Shown here one piece after another: positions 15,894 through 25,537 of a stretch of DNA of 64,000 nt. The stretch's first letter is position 1. Each line of letters opens with the position of its first letter. The stretch is from Parabacteroides sp. TM07-1AC (GTDB taxonomy: Bacteria > Bacteroidota > Bacteroidia > Bacteroidales > Tannerellaceae). The stretch lies in assembly GCF_003480915.1 (NCBI RefSeq), contig NZ_QUKD01000003.1, forward strand, positions 441,098-505,097, written 5' to 3'. The notes beneath the pieces were generated by a model. It was not told the DNA's origin. It did no database searches and saw only the letters and a list, made by a program, of their open reading frames with translations. The position numbers and the translations under genes were made by a program.

Positions 15894-18071
15894 TTAATCA
15901 CAAGGCAATGTAAACCAAAACCTTGAACCCTTCCCAGGCGTTGAATCCACACCGATCTCGCCTTGTAAGGCTTTGACGATCGTTTTACAAATAGACAGGC
16001 CAAGACCTGTGCCCTGCCTGAAAGAGTCCACTTTGGTAAACCGCTCGAAAATCGTATCGATATGCGCCGCAGAAACACCGATGCCGGTATCGCTAACCTC
16101 AAACAGCACATGATCCTCTTTCACGCTATAGGAAAGGCTTATATGACCTTGTTCAGTAAACTTAATGGCATTCGAGAGCAAATTGGACATCACCTGCGTC
16201 ACTCGTTTCGGGTCCGTATAAAGTATTTTATCCGGCAACGCATCCAGGTCGCAGATCATGGTGACACCCTCCTGTACTTTCAGCGAATGCACCTTATATT
16301 GTTCACGGCATATTTCCTTTATATTGACATCGGTCAACGAATAGTCCATCACGCCGGATTCTATCTTCGAGAAATCCAGGATATCGGTTATCAGGCGAAG
16401 AAGCAAGTCGCAGTTCTGGTTGATGATCTTCACATATTCATCTTTCTCCTCTTCGTCATCCATTTCGGCCAGGATACCGGAAAAACCGACTATGGCATTC
16501 AGCGGCGTACGTATCTCATGACTCATATTCGCCAGGAAAGTCGATTTCAACATATCCGCTTCACGTGCTTTCTGCATTTCCAGTTCATTCTTTCGCGACT
16601 CGTCGCGTGCCTGCTGTAATTTCTCTTCCAGCTGCTTTTCAGCCGTTATATCCGTGATGTAGCAAACGACCTTGCTGGGATGCCCGTCTTTATTGATCTT
16701 ATGGGCCTGTGCATTGATGCGTACCCAGGCTGGTTCTTCACGGACAAACATTTTACAGACGAAACTACAGTTATTGATATCTCCGCGGACGACCTGCAAG
16801 AGCGGCTCCATATTATTGGTCGGAACATCTCCGAAGCGCCCCAGATTCCACAATTCCTGGATAGACAGATAATTATGCGTCTTCAGGTAATTGAACAGAT
16901 GATTAGAGCTGGAATGATCGTTCAGCACAGGATCGATATACAATTCATCCTCTTCCACATTATACTCTCCGACAATCGAACGACCGGACAAGAGCACGGC
17001 TTTCAGAATAGCCAGGTTGTTCCTGGTCTGCTCCGCTTTACGCTGCACGTCCGTATTATCAGAGATGATCAGCAAATATCCCACCCGTCCGAACTCCGGA
17101 TCGTTCAGGCTGATCCCTTTTACCTGCAGATATTTGATCTGGTCGACAAAAGCAGACGGATAATAGCTGGAACTCTGTATGATACTGAAATCATACACAA
17201 GAGGAAAACTGAAAGCCCTCCCGCTTTGGATGCCTTTCAGCATCTTGGCGGGAACAGCCGGATTCTCAAACAGGTTGACCCCCAAAAGGTCTTTACGCGT
17301 GGAACCGAAAATATGCGCATCGGCTTCGTTAATATCCACCAAATATCCTTCCGAGTCATACAGTTCCACACCGATAGGCAGATTATTGAAGAACTGTTTA
17401 AACTTGGTACTGAGCTCCGCCAGATGTTTCCGCGATTCTTCCAGGCTTGCCTGCGTCTCCCAGCGTTCTATGATAAGGGAAAACATATTGGCTATTATAT
17501 GCAGGTCTTCTATTTCCGTGGCCGTCCAAGAGCGCTGTACACGCACCGAATCAAATCCGATAAATCCTTGTATCCTGTTATGGAAAGAAAGCGGTATTAT
17601 AAGCATGGATTTCAATCTCTGCAATTCAAATAACCGTTTATCCGTTTCTGCTTCCGACGGCAGGTCGCACAGGTCGCACATGACGATATCGCGCCCGCTC
17701 TTCACGGTCTTCATGATCCAGGGAATCGTCTCGTCCGTCAGTTCCGAATGATTTTCTTTGGGAGCTTCTACCCATTCGCTCATCACCTCGCAGGGAAAAT
17801 AAGCGGTCCGCCCGTCTTTCTCGAAGATGGCGACATAGCCCCAATCCGCATCGAAAAAGTTCAGCAACAAACTCATGGCTTTCTCTATCGGCTGCTGTTC
17901 TTCATTGAACAACAATACAAGTACCTCGGATATAATACGCTTGATATTCGAAGCTTCCGTAACCGGATTTCCGGCATTCACACGCTGCCTCTCGTCTTGT
18001 GCTTCCAATAATCGTATTAGTTCTTCTCGGGATAACTCGCTATATTTGTTTTTTGTTAGCGTTGATATCAT
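15894..18071 (-). CDS. GAF/PAS-domain sensor histidine kinase
   Basis: 725-aa kinase without transmembrane segments, so probably cytosolic. Order: a GAF domain (about residues 45-195), a PAS domain (about 215-340), a second PAS/PAC region (about 350-475), a coiled-coil linker, HisKA with the phosphorylatable His518 in FLANMSHEIRTPLNA, then HATPase with the N box (NLLSNAIKF), G1 (DTGIGV) and G2 (GTGLGLSI). It ends right after the kinase core, so there is no receiver domain and the partner response regulator must be encoded elsewhere. The signal is unknown. Confidence 0.92.
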   Translation of the reverse strand: MISTLTKNKYSELSREELIRLLEAQDERQRVNAGNPVTEASNIKRIISEVLVLLFNEEQQPIEKAMSLLLNFFDADWGYVAIFEKDGRTAYFPCEVMSEWVEAPKENHSELTDETIPWIMKTVKSGRDIVMCDLCDLPSEAETDKRLFELQRLKSMLIIPLSFHNRIQGFIGFDSVRVQRSWTATEIEDLHIIANMFSLIIERWETQASLEESRKHLAELSTKFKQFFNNLPIGVELYDSEGYLVDINEADAHIFGSTRKDLLGVNLFENPAVPAKMLKGIQSGRAFSFPLVYDFSIIQSSSYYPSAFVDQIKYLQVKGISLNDPEFGRVGYLLIISDNTDVQRKAEQTRNNLAILKAVLLSGRSIVGEYNVEEDELYIDPVLNDHSSSNHLFNYLKTHNYLSIQELWNLGRFGDVPTNNMEPLLQVVRGDINNCSFVCKMFVREEPAWVRINAQAHKINKDGHPSKVVCYITDITAEKQLEEKLQQARDESRKNELEMQKAREADMLKSTFLANMSHEIRTPLNAIVGFSGILAEMDDEEEKDEYVKIINQNCDLLLRLITDILDFSKIESGVMDYSLTDVNIKEICREQYKVHSLKVQEGVTMICDLDALPDKILYTDPKRVTQVMSNLLSNAIKFTEQGHISLSYSVKEDHVLFEVSDTGIGVSAAHIDTIFERFTKVDSFRQGTGLGLSICKTIVKALQGEIGVDSTPGKGSRFWFTLPCD

Positions 18072-18239
18072 ACTAGTGAAACTTTATAAACGCAAAAATA
18101 TTGAATAGTTTTGATTTTTAAAGCATTTCAAGGAAGTATTTCTTCTGCCGACATGTTAAAAGTGATCCGGATTTGCCCGGTAAACGGATTCTTTAGAACA
18201 ATTATGCTTTTAATCATAAGCGGGTTCACCGTAAAAAGT

Positions 18240-18247
18240 TATATTTG
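18240..18247 (+). promoter_or_regulatory. -7 box (TATATTTG) of rpoN
   Basis: Matches TAnnTTTG, 27 bp before the ATG. No clear -33 TTG. Confidence 0.5.
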
Positions 18248-18274
18248 CATGTTCTAATGTAGACGATTTTAAAT

Positions 18275-19729
18275 ATGTTGAAGCAACAGTTACAACAAAA
18301 GTTACAGCAAAAGCTCTCTCCACAGCAGATCCAGTTAATCCGGCTTCTGGAACTTCCCGCCATCGAGCTGGAAGAACGCATCAAGCACGAACTGGAGGAT
18401 AACCCTGCACTGGAGGAGGGAAAAGACATTGCGGACGACTTTGAACGGACTGACGACGAGGGAGTTGATGATATATCTACAAACGAAACAGAGACAGACC
18501 TCTCGCTCGGAGACTATATGAGCGAAGATGATATACCGGACTATAAGCTCCGGGAGATCAGTGAAAAGACAGAACGCAAAGAGGATATTCCCTTTTCCGT
18601 AAGCCAGTCGCTGAACGAATATCTGCTCCAGCAGCTCGGACTGCGCGACCTGCCGGAAAAAGAAGTAAAAATAGCCGAATACATTATCGGAAATATAGAC
18701 GACGACGGTTATCTGCGCCGTGAACTGTCCGCCATTGCCGACGACCTGGTGTTTCAGGCGGGACAGGATGTCGACGAAAAAGAGATAGAAGAAGTCCTTG
18801 CCATCATACAGGACTTCGACCCCGCCGGTGTCGGTGCCCGCAACCTGCAGGAATGCCTGTTACTGCAACTGGGTCGCAAAGAACCGACCGAAGGGACCAA
18901 CCAGGCAATCCATATCCTCACCGAATATTTCGAGGAGTTCACCCGCAAGCATTACGATAAGATCCTGCGGGGGCTCAACATCAGCGAAGCGACCCTGAAA
19001 AAGGCGATTCACGAAATAATCGCCCTCGATCCTAAACCTTGCAGCAGCTGGGGCGGTTCTATGGAAGTAGCCATGAGCCAGGTCATTCCGGACTTCCTGG
19101 TCGAAGCTGTAAACGGTGAGCTGATCCTGAGCATGAACAACCGCGACATTCCCGATCTGCGGATCAGCCGCGAGTATGCGGAAATGTTCCAGGACTACGC
19201 AGGCAACAAGGCCAACCAGACATCCAAGATGCGCGAAGCGGTACAGTTTGTCAAGCAGAAGCTGGACTCCGCCCAATGGTTTATCGATGCCATCCGGCAA
19301 CGCCAGGAAACCCTGCAGCGCACCATGGAAGCGATCATCCTCCTGCAGCGGGATTTTTTCCTGACAGGCGACGATGCAACGCTGCGACCGATGATACTGA
19401 AAGACGTGGCCGAACGTGCCGGATACGACATATCGACCATTTCGAGGGTTAGCAACAGCAAGTATGTGCAGACCAATTTCGGCATCTACCCTCTGAAATT
19501 CTTCTTCTCCGAATCGATGCAGACCGACAGCGGCGAGGAAATATCCACCCGTGAGGTGAAGAAGATCATGAAAGAACATATAGACAGTGAGGATAAACGT
19601 AAACCGCTTACCGACGAGGAGCTCACCACGATCCTGAAGGAGAAAGGGTACGTAATCGCCCGCCGTACAGTCGCCAAATACCGGGAACAACTCGATATAC
19701 CGGTTGCAAGGCTCAGAAAAGAAATCTAA
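18275..19729 (+). CDS. rpoN: RNA polymerase sigma-54 factor
   Basis: 484 aa. Region I is glutamine- and leucine-rich (LKQQLQQKLQQKLSPQQIQLI), followed by an acidic region II (about residues 50-105). The core-binding region III is next, then the C-terminal DNA-binding part with the HTH and the RpoN box ARRTVAKYRE (about 462-471). It directs core polymerase to -24/-12 promoters and needs AAA+ activators, none of which is in this window. Most Bacteroidetes carry one copy. Confidence 0.97.
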   Translation: MLKQQLQQKLQQKLSPQQIQLIRLLELPAIELEERIKHELEDNPALEEGKDIADDFERTDDEGVDDISTNETETDLSLGDYMSEDDIPDYKLREISEKTERKEDIPFSVSQSLNEYLLQQLGLRDLPEKEVKIAEYIIGNIDDDGYLRRELSAIADDLVFQAGQDVDEKEIEEVLAIIQDFDPAGVGARNLQECLLLQLGRKEPTEGTNQAIHILTEYFEEFTRKHYDKILRGLNISEATLKKAIHEIIALDPKPCSSWGGSMEVAMSQVIPDFLVEAVNGELILSMNNRDIPDLRISREYAEMFQDYAGNKANQTSKMREAVQFVKQKLDSAQWFIDAIRQRQETLQRTMEAIILLQRDFFLTGDDATLRPMILKDVAERAGYDISTISRVSNSKYVQTNFGIYPLKFFFSESMQTDSGEEISTREVKKIMKEHIDSEDKRKPLTDEELTTILKEKGYVIARRTVAKYREQLDIPVARLRKEI

Positions 19730-19741
19730 ATTTGAAGCGTT

Positions 19742-20362
19742 ATGAGATTGTTTTCAAATATAATATCCGGAATGTTCCACCCGTTGCTGATGGTGACGTA
19801 TGGAGTCATACTGGCATTGTCGTTCACCTACCTGGCGATCTACCCGCCCACCATGAAGATGTTCCTGGTTGGAGGAGCATTCCTTTCGACTGCGGTCGTA
19901 CCGGGTATTTTCATCTTCCTGATGGTCAAGAACGGGGCTGCCGGCGACCTGGAACTGACGGACCGCAAGGAACGGGTCGTCCCATATCTGATTATTATCA
20001 CCTCCATCATGGTCTGTATCTTCTATATGTACAAGATGATGATCCCATTCTGGTTCCTGTCGCTGATGATGGGTGCCTGCGTCGCACTGATCATCTCGTT
20101 GTGCATTAACTTTTACTGGAAGATCAGCGCCCACACCCTGGGCATCGGAGGACTTTTAGGGGGTATCATGGGGGTGGCACGCATCCACCTGATCAATCCT
20201 TACTGGGGGTTCATTATCATCCTCCTGGCAGCCGGGCTGGTCGGTACTTCGCGTATCTTCCTGAAAAGGCATACGCCCATGCAGGTTTATGCCGGCTTTT
20301 GTCTCGGTTTTATATGTACCTTTGTAGCCTCATTATTGAGTTATATCTATTTATTCATCTAA
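19742..20362 (+). CDS. PAP2-family integral membrane protein
   Basis: 206 aa with five or six transmembrane helices. PAP2 phosphatase motifs are recognisable but altered: DRKERVVPY in place of K-x6-RP, the SAH of motif 2 in [11 protein letters not shown], and [12 protein letters not shown], where motif 3 (SR-x5-H-x3-D) has Gln instead of Asp. It could be a lipid phosphatase or a catalytically weakened relative. The start lies 12 bp after rpoN, so the two are probably co-transcribed. Confidence 0.75.
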   Translation: MRLFSNIISGMFHPLLMVTYGVILALSFTYLAIYPPTMKMFLVGGAFLSTAVVPGIFIFLMVKNGAAGDLELTDRKERVVPYLIIITSIMVCIFYMYKMMIPFWFLSLMMGACVALIISLCINFYWKISAHTLGIGGLLGGIMGVARIHLINPYWGFIIILLAAGLVGTSRIFLKRHTPMQVYAGFCLGFICTFVASLLSYIYLFI

Positions 20363-20378
20363 TAAAAACACTAAAGTT

Positions 20379-20759
20379 ATGAACTTTCCTGCTGATTTAA
20401 AGTACACAAAAGATCACGAATGGATTCGTGTAGACGGCGCTGTTGCCTATGTTGGTATCACTGACTACGCTCAGAGCGAATTGGGCGAAATCGTTTATGT
20501 AGACATCACGACAGAAGGTGAAACAATTGCCAAAGAAGAAGTTTTCGGAACTATCGAAGCTGTAAAGACTGTTTCCGACCTGTTCATGCCGGTAAGCGGT
20601 GAAGTGATCCAGGGTAACTCTGAACTGGATGACAAACCCGAACTGGTAAACGAAGATGTTTACGGAAACGGCTGGTTGATCAAGATCTCCATCTCTGATC
20701 CTTCAGAACTGGACGACCTGTTGTCGGCTGCCGAATACGAACAATTGATTGCTAAATAA
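20379..20759 (+). CDS. gcvH: Glycine cleavage system H protein
   Basis: 126-aa lipoyl carrier that shuttles the methylamine intermediate between the P, T and L proteins. The lipoylation site is Lys63 in [12 protein letters not shown] (usually ESVKAVSD). KYTKDHEWI and VYVDI are family hallmarks. The other gcv genes are not adjacent. Its stop codon is immediately followed by the purE ATG. Confidence 0.96.
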   Translation: MNFPADLKYTKDHEWIRVDGAVAYVGITDYAQSELGEIVYVDITTEGETIAKEEVFGTIEAVKTVSDLFMPVSGEVIQGNSELDDKPELVNEDVYGNGWLIKISISDPSELDDLLSAAEYEQLIAK

Positions 20760-21266
20760 ATGACACCTGTAGTAAGCATTATCATGGGCAGTACTTCTGA
20801 TCTGCCCGTAATGGAAAAAGCAGCCAAACTGCTGGACGAGATGGAGATCCCGTTCGAAATGCATGCGTTGTCTGCACACCGCACTCCGGCTGAAGTGGAA
20901 GCTTTTGCCAAAGGAGCCAAAGACCGCGGTATCAAAGTTATTATTGCTGCAGCCGGTATGGCAGCACATTTGTGCGGAGTGATCGCCTCCATGACTACCC
21001 TTCCGGTAATCGGTGTGCCCATCAACTCCACACTCGACGGTATGGATGCCCTGTTGGCTATCGTACAGATGCCTCCGGGAATCCCTGTTGCCACTGTCGG
21101 TATCAACGGAGCATTAAATGCCGGAATCCTGGCCGTTCAGATGCTTGCTGTCGGAGACGAACAACTCCAGGGTAAGCTGGCCGACTACAAGGAAAATCTG
21201 AAGAAAAAGATCGTAAAAGCCAACGAAGAGCTGGCTCAGGTATCTTTTAAATACAAAACAAACTAG
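20760..21266 (+). CDS. purE: N5-carboxyaminoimidazole ribonucleotide mutase
   Basis: 168-aa PurE of the class I type, acting in purine biosynthesis (N5-CAIR to CAIR). Signatures: IIMGSTSDLPVM at the phosphate-binding start, SAHRTP (residues 38-43), GAAGMAAHLCGV-like loop and PINSTLDGMDALLAIVQMP. There is no spacer between gcvH and this gene, so the pair is translationally coupled. Confidence 0.96.
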   Translation: MTPVVSIIMGSTSDLPVMEKAAKLLDEMEIPFEMHALSAHRTPAEVEAFAKGAKDRGIKVIIAAAGMAAHLCGVIASMTTLPVIGVPINSTLDGMDALLAIVQMPPGIPVATVGINGALNAGILAVQMLAVGDEQLQGKLADYKENLKKKIVKANEELAQVSFKYKTN

Positions 21267-21354
21267 TTGACAGTTGACAAGTGACAGTTGACAGATGGGC
21301 TTCACGCTCGGCAAATATGTCAACTGTCAACTGTCAACTGTCAACTGTCAACTG
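21266..21354. repeat. TGTCAAC heptad inverted-repeat element, copy a
   Basis: Left arm GTTGACAGTTGACAAGTGACA (21266-21294 region) and right arm of four TGTCAAC heptads (21318-21354) around a GGGCTTCACGCTCGGC core. It sits between purE and ispG and creates a spurious 22-residue N-terminal extension to ispG. Confidence 0.75.
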
Positions 21355-21360
21355 AAAGAA

Positions 21361-23199
21361 ATGGAACATCTTTTTAACTACAGTCGTCGTAAATCATCTG
21401 TTGTCAATATAGGAAACACGCCGCTGGGAGGCGAAAATCCGATACGTATCCAATCCATGGCCAATGTATCCACGATGGATACCGAAGCAGCTGTCCGCCA
21501 GGCTATCCGTATGATCGAAGCCGGCTGCGAATATGTACGTTTCACCGCACAGGGTGAACGTGAAGCCCGTAACCTGGGCGAGATCCGGAAAGAACTGAAC
21601 AGCCAGGGATACACGACTCCGCTTGTCGCCGATATTCATTTCAACCCCAGGGCCGCCGACGCAGCCGCCGAAGAGGTGGAGAAAGTGCGCATCAACCCCG
21701 GTAACTATGTTGACAAAGTAAAGACATTTGACCTTCTGGAATATACCGACGAAGAATATGCCGCCGAATTGCAGAAGATACGCGACCGTTTTGTCCCTTT
21801 CCTCGATATTTGTAAAAAACACGGCACCGCCATCCGCATTGGCGTAAATCATGGTTCACTGTCCGACCGCATCATGAGCCGGTACGGTGATACTCCGGAA
21901 GGAATGGTTGCTTCCTGCATGGAGTTTCTGCGCATCTGCCGGGATGAGAATTTCCCGGATGTAGTGATCTCCATCAAAGCCTCCAACACGGTCGTCATGG
22001 TACGCACCGTACGTCTGCTTGTCCGCACGATGGACGCAGAAGACATGCACTACCCGCTCCACCTGGGTGTGACCGAAGCCGGTGACGGCGAAGACGGGCG
22101 CATCAAAAGTGCCGTCGGCATCGGTACCCTTCTGACCGACGGGATAGGCGATACGATCCGCGTATCCCTCAGCGAAGATCCCGAAGCGGAAATACCTGTC
22201 GCCCGTAAACTGGCGGACTATATACAGGAACGCCGGGAGCACAGACCGATCATTGCCTCGCCCGCTCCCGGATACGATCCGGTGACAGCCTCACGCCGCA
22301 TCAGCCGTGTGACGGAAGGCATCGGAGGTAATTTCCCTCCCGTCGTTATCTCGGACCGCAGTAACGGCGACTTTGAAATCGACTATTCATCCCTGCCCGA
22401 TTATATCTACATCGGAAAGGAAGATCCGGACAATCTGCCCGAGACATTCCGTCTGCTGGTAGACGCTCATTTCTGGAAAGAACGTCCGAACGCCTATCCT
22501 TACTTCATCGCTTCCGAGATAGAAGAGATGAAAGAACTCAACGCTCCGCTGAAATTCATCCGCTTGACCTACAACGACCTGACGGACCAGACACTGGAGA
22601 TACTGAAACAAGATAAAACTGCCGTAGTAGTCCTGAGCACCCACCATCGGAACGGTGTCGGTTCACAGCGTGCCGCCATGCACAAGCTGCTGGCTGCCGG
22701 TTGCGATATCCCCGTCATCCTGCACCGCGACTATCACGAAACAGACAAGGAGTCTTTACAGCTTAAAGCGGGGGCAGACTTCGGCACCTTGTTGCTCGAC
22801 GGCTTCGGCGACGGTATCATGATTCATAATCATGAGCTTGAAGCTCCTGTTATCGACAACTATATGTTCGGTATCCTACAGGCAACCCGTTCACGCATCA
22901 GCAAGACGGAATATATCTCCTGCCCGAGTTGCGGACGTACACTCTACGACCTGCAGACGACCATTGCCCGCATCAAGGAAGCGACCTCGCATTTGAAAGG
23001 GCTGAAGATCGGCATCATGGGCTGTATTGTAAACGGCCCGGGCGAAATGGCAGATGCCGATTACGGGTATGTCGGTGCCGGACGCGGACAGATCAGCCTG
23101 TATAAAGGCAAGGAGTGCGTATTGAAAAACATACCCGAAGAAGATGCTGTAGAACGTTTAGTTCAGTTAATAAAAGAGAACGGAGACTGGATTAATTGA
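21361..23199 (+). CDS. ispG: 4-hydroxy-3-methylbut-2-en-1-yl diphosphate synthase
   Basis: 612-aa IspG/GcpE of the long, three-domain type seen in Bacteroidetes, chlamydiae and plants. It converts MEcPP to HMBPP in the non-mevalonate isoprenoid pathway. The [4Fe-4S] ligands are Cys521 and Cys524 (CPSCGRT) and Cys555 (MGCIVNGPGE) with Glu562. The start at 21361 (MEHLFNYSRRKS) is chosen because upstream codons are encoded by the TGTCAAC repeat. Part of a housekeeping run from gcvH to the EnvC-like gene. Confidence 0.95.
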   Translation: MEHLFNYSRRKSSVVNIGNTPLGGENPIRIQSMANVSTMDTEAAVRQAIRMIEAGCEYVRFTAQGEREARNLGEIRKELNSQGYTTPLVADIHFNPRAADAAAEEVEKVRINPGNYVDKVKTFDLLEYTDEEYAAELQKIRDRFVPFLDICKKHGTAIRIGVNHGSLSDRIMSRYGDTPEGMVASCMEFLRICRDENFPDVVISIKASNTVVMVRTVRLLVRTMDAEDMHYPLHLGVTEAGDGEDGRIKSAVGIGTLLTDGIGDTIRVSLSEDPEAEIPVARKLADYIQERREHRPIIASPAPGYDPVTASRRISRVTEGIGGNFPPVVISDRSNGDFEIDYSSLPDYIYIGKEDPDNLPETFRLLVDAHFWKERPNAYPYFIASEIEEMKELNAPLKFIRLTYNDLTDQTLEILKQDKTAVVVLSTHHRNGVGSQRAAMHKLLAAGCDIPVILHRDYHETDKESLQLKAGADFGTLLLDGFGDGIMIHNHELEAPVIDNYMFGILQATRSRISKTEYISCPSCGRTLYDLQTTIARIKEATSHLKGLKIGIMGCIVNGPGEMADADYGYVGAGRGQISLYKGKECVLKNIPEEDAVERLVQLIKENGDWIN

Positions 23200-23290
23200 C
23201 AGTTGACAGATGACAGATAAGAAAAGGAGTAGTTAACAATATATAGCAAGCTAAAACAACTGTCAACTGTCACTTGTCAACTATCAACTT
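23198..23290. repeat. TGTCAAC heptad inverted-repeat element, copy b
   Basis: TTGACAGTTGACAGATGACAG at the left and CAACTGTCAACTGTCACTTG at the right, with a less conserved centre. The right arm supplies the -33 TTG of the dut promoter. Confidence 0.7.
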
Positions 23291-23303
23291 TTCCATATCT
23301 TTG
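23274..23303 (+). promoter_or_regulatory. Promoter of dut
   Basis: TTG at 23274-23276, a 19-bp gap, then TATCTTTG at 23296-23303: a full Bacteroidetes -33/-7 match, with the -33 element inside the repeat arm. Confidence 0.65.
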
Positions 23304-23325
23304 TCCGTCAAACAAATAAGAACAA

Positions 23326-23760
23326 ATGGAAGTAAAAATAATAAACAAGTCCCATCACCCTCTCCCTGCCTATGCGACAGCATTGTCTGCCGGCATGGAC
23401 ATTCGTGCAAACCTGACAGAGCCCGTAGTGCTGAAACCGTTGGAACGCAAACTGATCCCGACAGGATTATACATTGCCCTCCCGGAAGGTTACGAAGCAC
23501 AGATGCGCCCTCGCAGCGGATTGGCACTGAAACACGGCATTACCCTGCTGAACACTCCGGGAACGATCGATGCGGATTACCGCGGCGAGATCGGCGTCAT
23601 CCTGGTGAACCTCTCATCCGAACCCTTTACCGTAAACGACGGAGAACGTATCTGCCAGATGGTGATCGCCACCTACAACCAGGTAAGCTGGAAGCCGGTG
23701 GAAATGCTCGACGATACGCAGCGCGGTGCCGGAGGTTTCGGACATACCGGTAAAGAATAA
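23326..23760 (+). CDS. dut: Deoxyuridine 5'-triphosphate nucleotidohydrolase
   Basis: 144-aa trimeric dUTPase that hydrolyses dUTP to dUMP and pyrophosphate. The five motifs are present: [36 protein letters not shown], and the C-terminal [10 protein letters not shown] that closes over the active site. Length is standard. Confidence 0.96.
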   Translation: MEVKIINKSHHPLPAYATALSAGMDIRANLTEPVVLKPLERKLIPTGLYIALPEGYEAQMRPRSGLALKHGITLLNTPGTIDADYRGEIGVILVNLSSEPFTVNDGERICQMVIATYNQVSWKPVEMLDDTQRGAGGFGHTGKE

Positions 23761-23776
23761 TATAGAAAACGAACAT

Positions 23777-25537
23777 ATGCTGAAACAAGTAATATACGGG
23801 ATACTCTTTTCACTCTTCCTGCTCGCCGGAATCCACCCGCTACATGCGGAAGAAACCCGGAAAGAAACTCCCACCAAGGCAAACGGATTGAGTGAGGCTG
23901 AACGGAGAAAATTCGATTATTTCTTCCTTGAAGGGCTGAATCTGAAGACATCCGGAAAATTCGACGCTGCTTTCGATGCATTCAACTATTGTCTCGCCAT
24001 CGACTCGACGGCATCGCCTGTACTCTACGAACTATCCTCGTTCTATGTGCAGATGAACCGGCCGGAAAAGGCAGTCGATATGTTGCAGCGTGCCGTTGCC
24101 AACAGCACGGACAACTTCACCTACCGGATGGCACTGGCTACGATCAGCCGCAACCTGGGTATGTACGGAGAAGCTGCCGATGAGTATGAGAAACTGGTGA
24201 AAGCCTTTCCCGGAAAGACTGAACTGAATTACTACCTGGCAGAAGCACTGACACAGGAAGGCGAGATCGGCAAAGCCATCGATGCGTATAATGCCCTCGA
24301 ATCGTCCATCGGCATGAACGAAGCCCTTTCCATGCAGAAATACAAGCTCTACAACCAGTTGGAACAGTCGGACGCCGCTTTCAAAGAAATAGAGAAACTG
24401 GCAGCCAAATATCCGATGGAGGCGCGCTACCAGATCATTCTCGGTGACCTGCATCTGGAGAAGAACGATACGGTAAAAGCGCGTTCGTATTACGACAAAG
24501 CGTATGAGATCGATCCGGGCAATCCCTATTACATCGTATCCATGGCGAACTACTACGAAGCAACCGGCAACAAAGACGCTGCCGAAACACAGATACGCAA
24601 CGCCCTGATCAACGAGAAACTGGATGTAGATACCAAAGTAGCCATCCTCTCCCGTTACATCCTGAAACTGCAGCAGACACAGAAAGGGACAGACAGTGCG
24701 AATGCCCTGTTCCAGACATTACTGGAGCAGCATCCCGAAGATACCGACCTGAAACAGATGTACGGCAGTCTGCTGATCGCACAGGGAAAGACGGACGAAG
24801 CCCGTTTCCAGTTTCAGCTTGTCACTGAGATGGAGCCGGAAAACGCCGCAGCCTGGCAGCAACTGCTGAACATGTCGCTGAAAGCCGAAGATATTCCGGA
24901 GGTGATCCGTATCTGCACCAAATGTCAGGAACTCTTTCCGGACGCTCCCGAATATTACTTCTACCTGGGTATCGCCTATTATCAGCAGGAGAAATACCAG
25001 GAAGCCCTGAATACCTATTATGCGGGCATCAATATCATCCCGGCAGAGAATCCCCGGTTAAAGTCCGACTTCTACGGTCAGATCGGCGATATCTACTATC
25101 AGATGAAACAGATGGACCAGACCTACAAGGCATACGACGAGGCACTGAAATATAACGACAATAATATCGTTGTCCTCAATAACTATGCCTACTTCCTTTC
25201 GCTGGATAAAAAGGACCTGAAAAAGGCAGAACGCATGAGTGCCCAGTGCATCAAGCTCGAACCGGACAATGCGACGTATCTGGATACCTACGCCTGGATA
25301 TTCTTCGTACAGGGCAACTATACCCTTGCCAAGATATACATCGAAAGTGCATTGGAAAAAGACACGACCAAAAGCGCAGAGCTGGTCGACCATTACGGAG
25401 ACATCCTGTTCATGACAGGAGATAAGGACGGTGCCGTCGCCCAATGGAAGAAAGCCCGTGAAATGGGAAAAGAGAGCGAGACACTCGACCGCAAGATCAT
25501 TGAAGGCAAATATATCGAAGAGGAGGAAGCCAAATGA
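23777..25537 (+). CDS. Exported TPR-repeat protein
   Basis: 586 aa with a signal peptide (MLKQVIYGILFSLFLLAG...HA) followed by about ten tetratricopeptide repeats across the chain, for example AFDAFNYCLAIDSTASPVLY and KAERMSAQCIKLEPDNATYL. The ATG at 23777 is preferred to an upstream alternative that overlaps dut and would bury the signal peptide. Next to the DUF4292 lipoprotein and the EnvC-like protein, so a role in envelope or lipoprotein assembly is plausible but unproven. Confidence 0.85.
   Translation: MLKQVIYGILFSLFLLAGIHPLHAEETRKETPTKANGLSEAERRKFDYFFLEGLNLKTSGKFDAAFDAFNYCLAIDSTASPVLYELSSFYVQMNRPEKAVDMLQRAVANSTDNFTYRMALATISRNLGMYGEAADEYEKLVKAFPGKTELNYYLAEALTQEGEIGKAIDAYNALESSIGMNEALSMQKYKLYNQLEQSDAAFKEIEKLAAKYPMEARYQIILGDLHLEKNDTVKARSYYDKAYEIDPGNPYYIVSMANYYEATGNKDAAETQIRNALINEKLDVDTKVAILSRYILKLQQTQKGTDSANALFQTLLEQHPEDTDLKQMYGSLLIAQGKTDEARFQFQLVTEMEPENAAAWQQLLNMSLKAEDIPEVIRICTKCQELFPDAPEYYFYLGIAYYQQEKYQEALNTYYAGINIIPAENPRLKSDFYGQIGDIYYQMKQMDQTYKAYDEALKYNDNNIVVLNNYAYFLSLDKKDLKKAERMSAQCIKLEPDNATYLDTYAWIFFVQGNYTLAKIYIESALEKDTTKSAELVDHYGDILFMTGDKDGAVAQWKKAREMGKESETLDRKIIEGKYIEEEEAK

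Noticed and set aside
16680..17633. 317-codon rightward frame opposite the sensor kinase
   Set aside because: It lies entirely antisense to intact PAS/GAF coding sequence; a shadow frame.
18860..19690. 276-codon leftward frame opposite rpoN
   Set aside because: Antisense to the conserved sigma-54 core; no family features.
21266..21354. Possible CRISPR or regulatory iterons from TGTCAAC heptads
   Set aside because: Heptads are contiguous, arranged as inverted arms and dispersed at several sites; a mobile palindromic element explains them better.
21295..21360. 22-residue N-terminal extension of ispG
   Set aside because: It is encoded by the repeat element and absent from the family; the ATG at 21361 gives the normal start.
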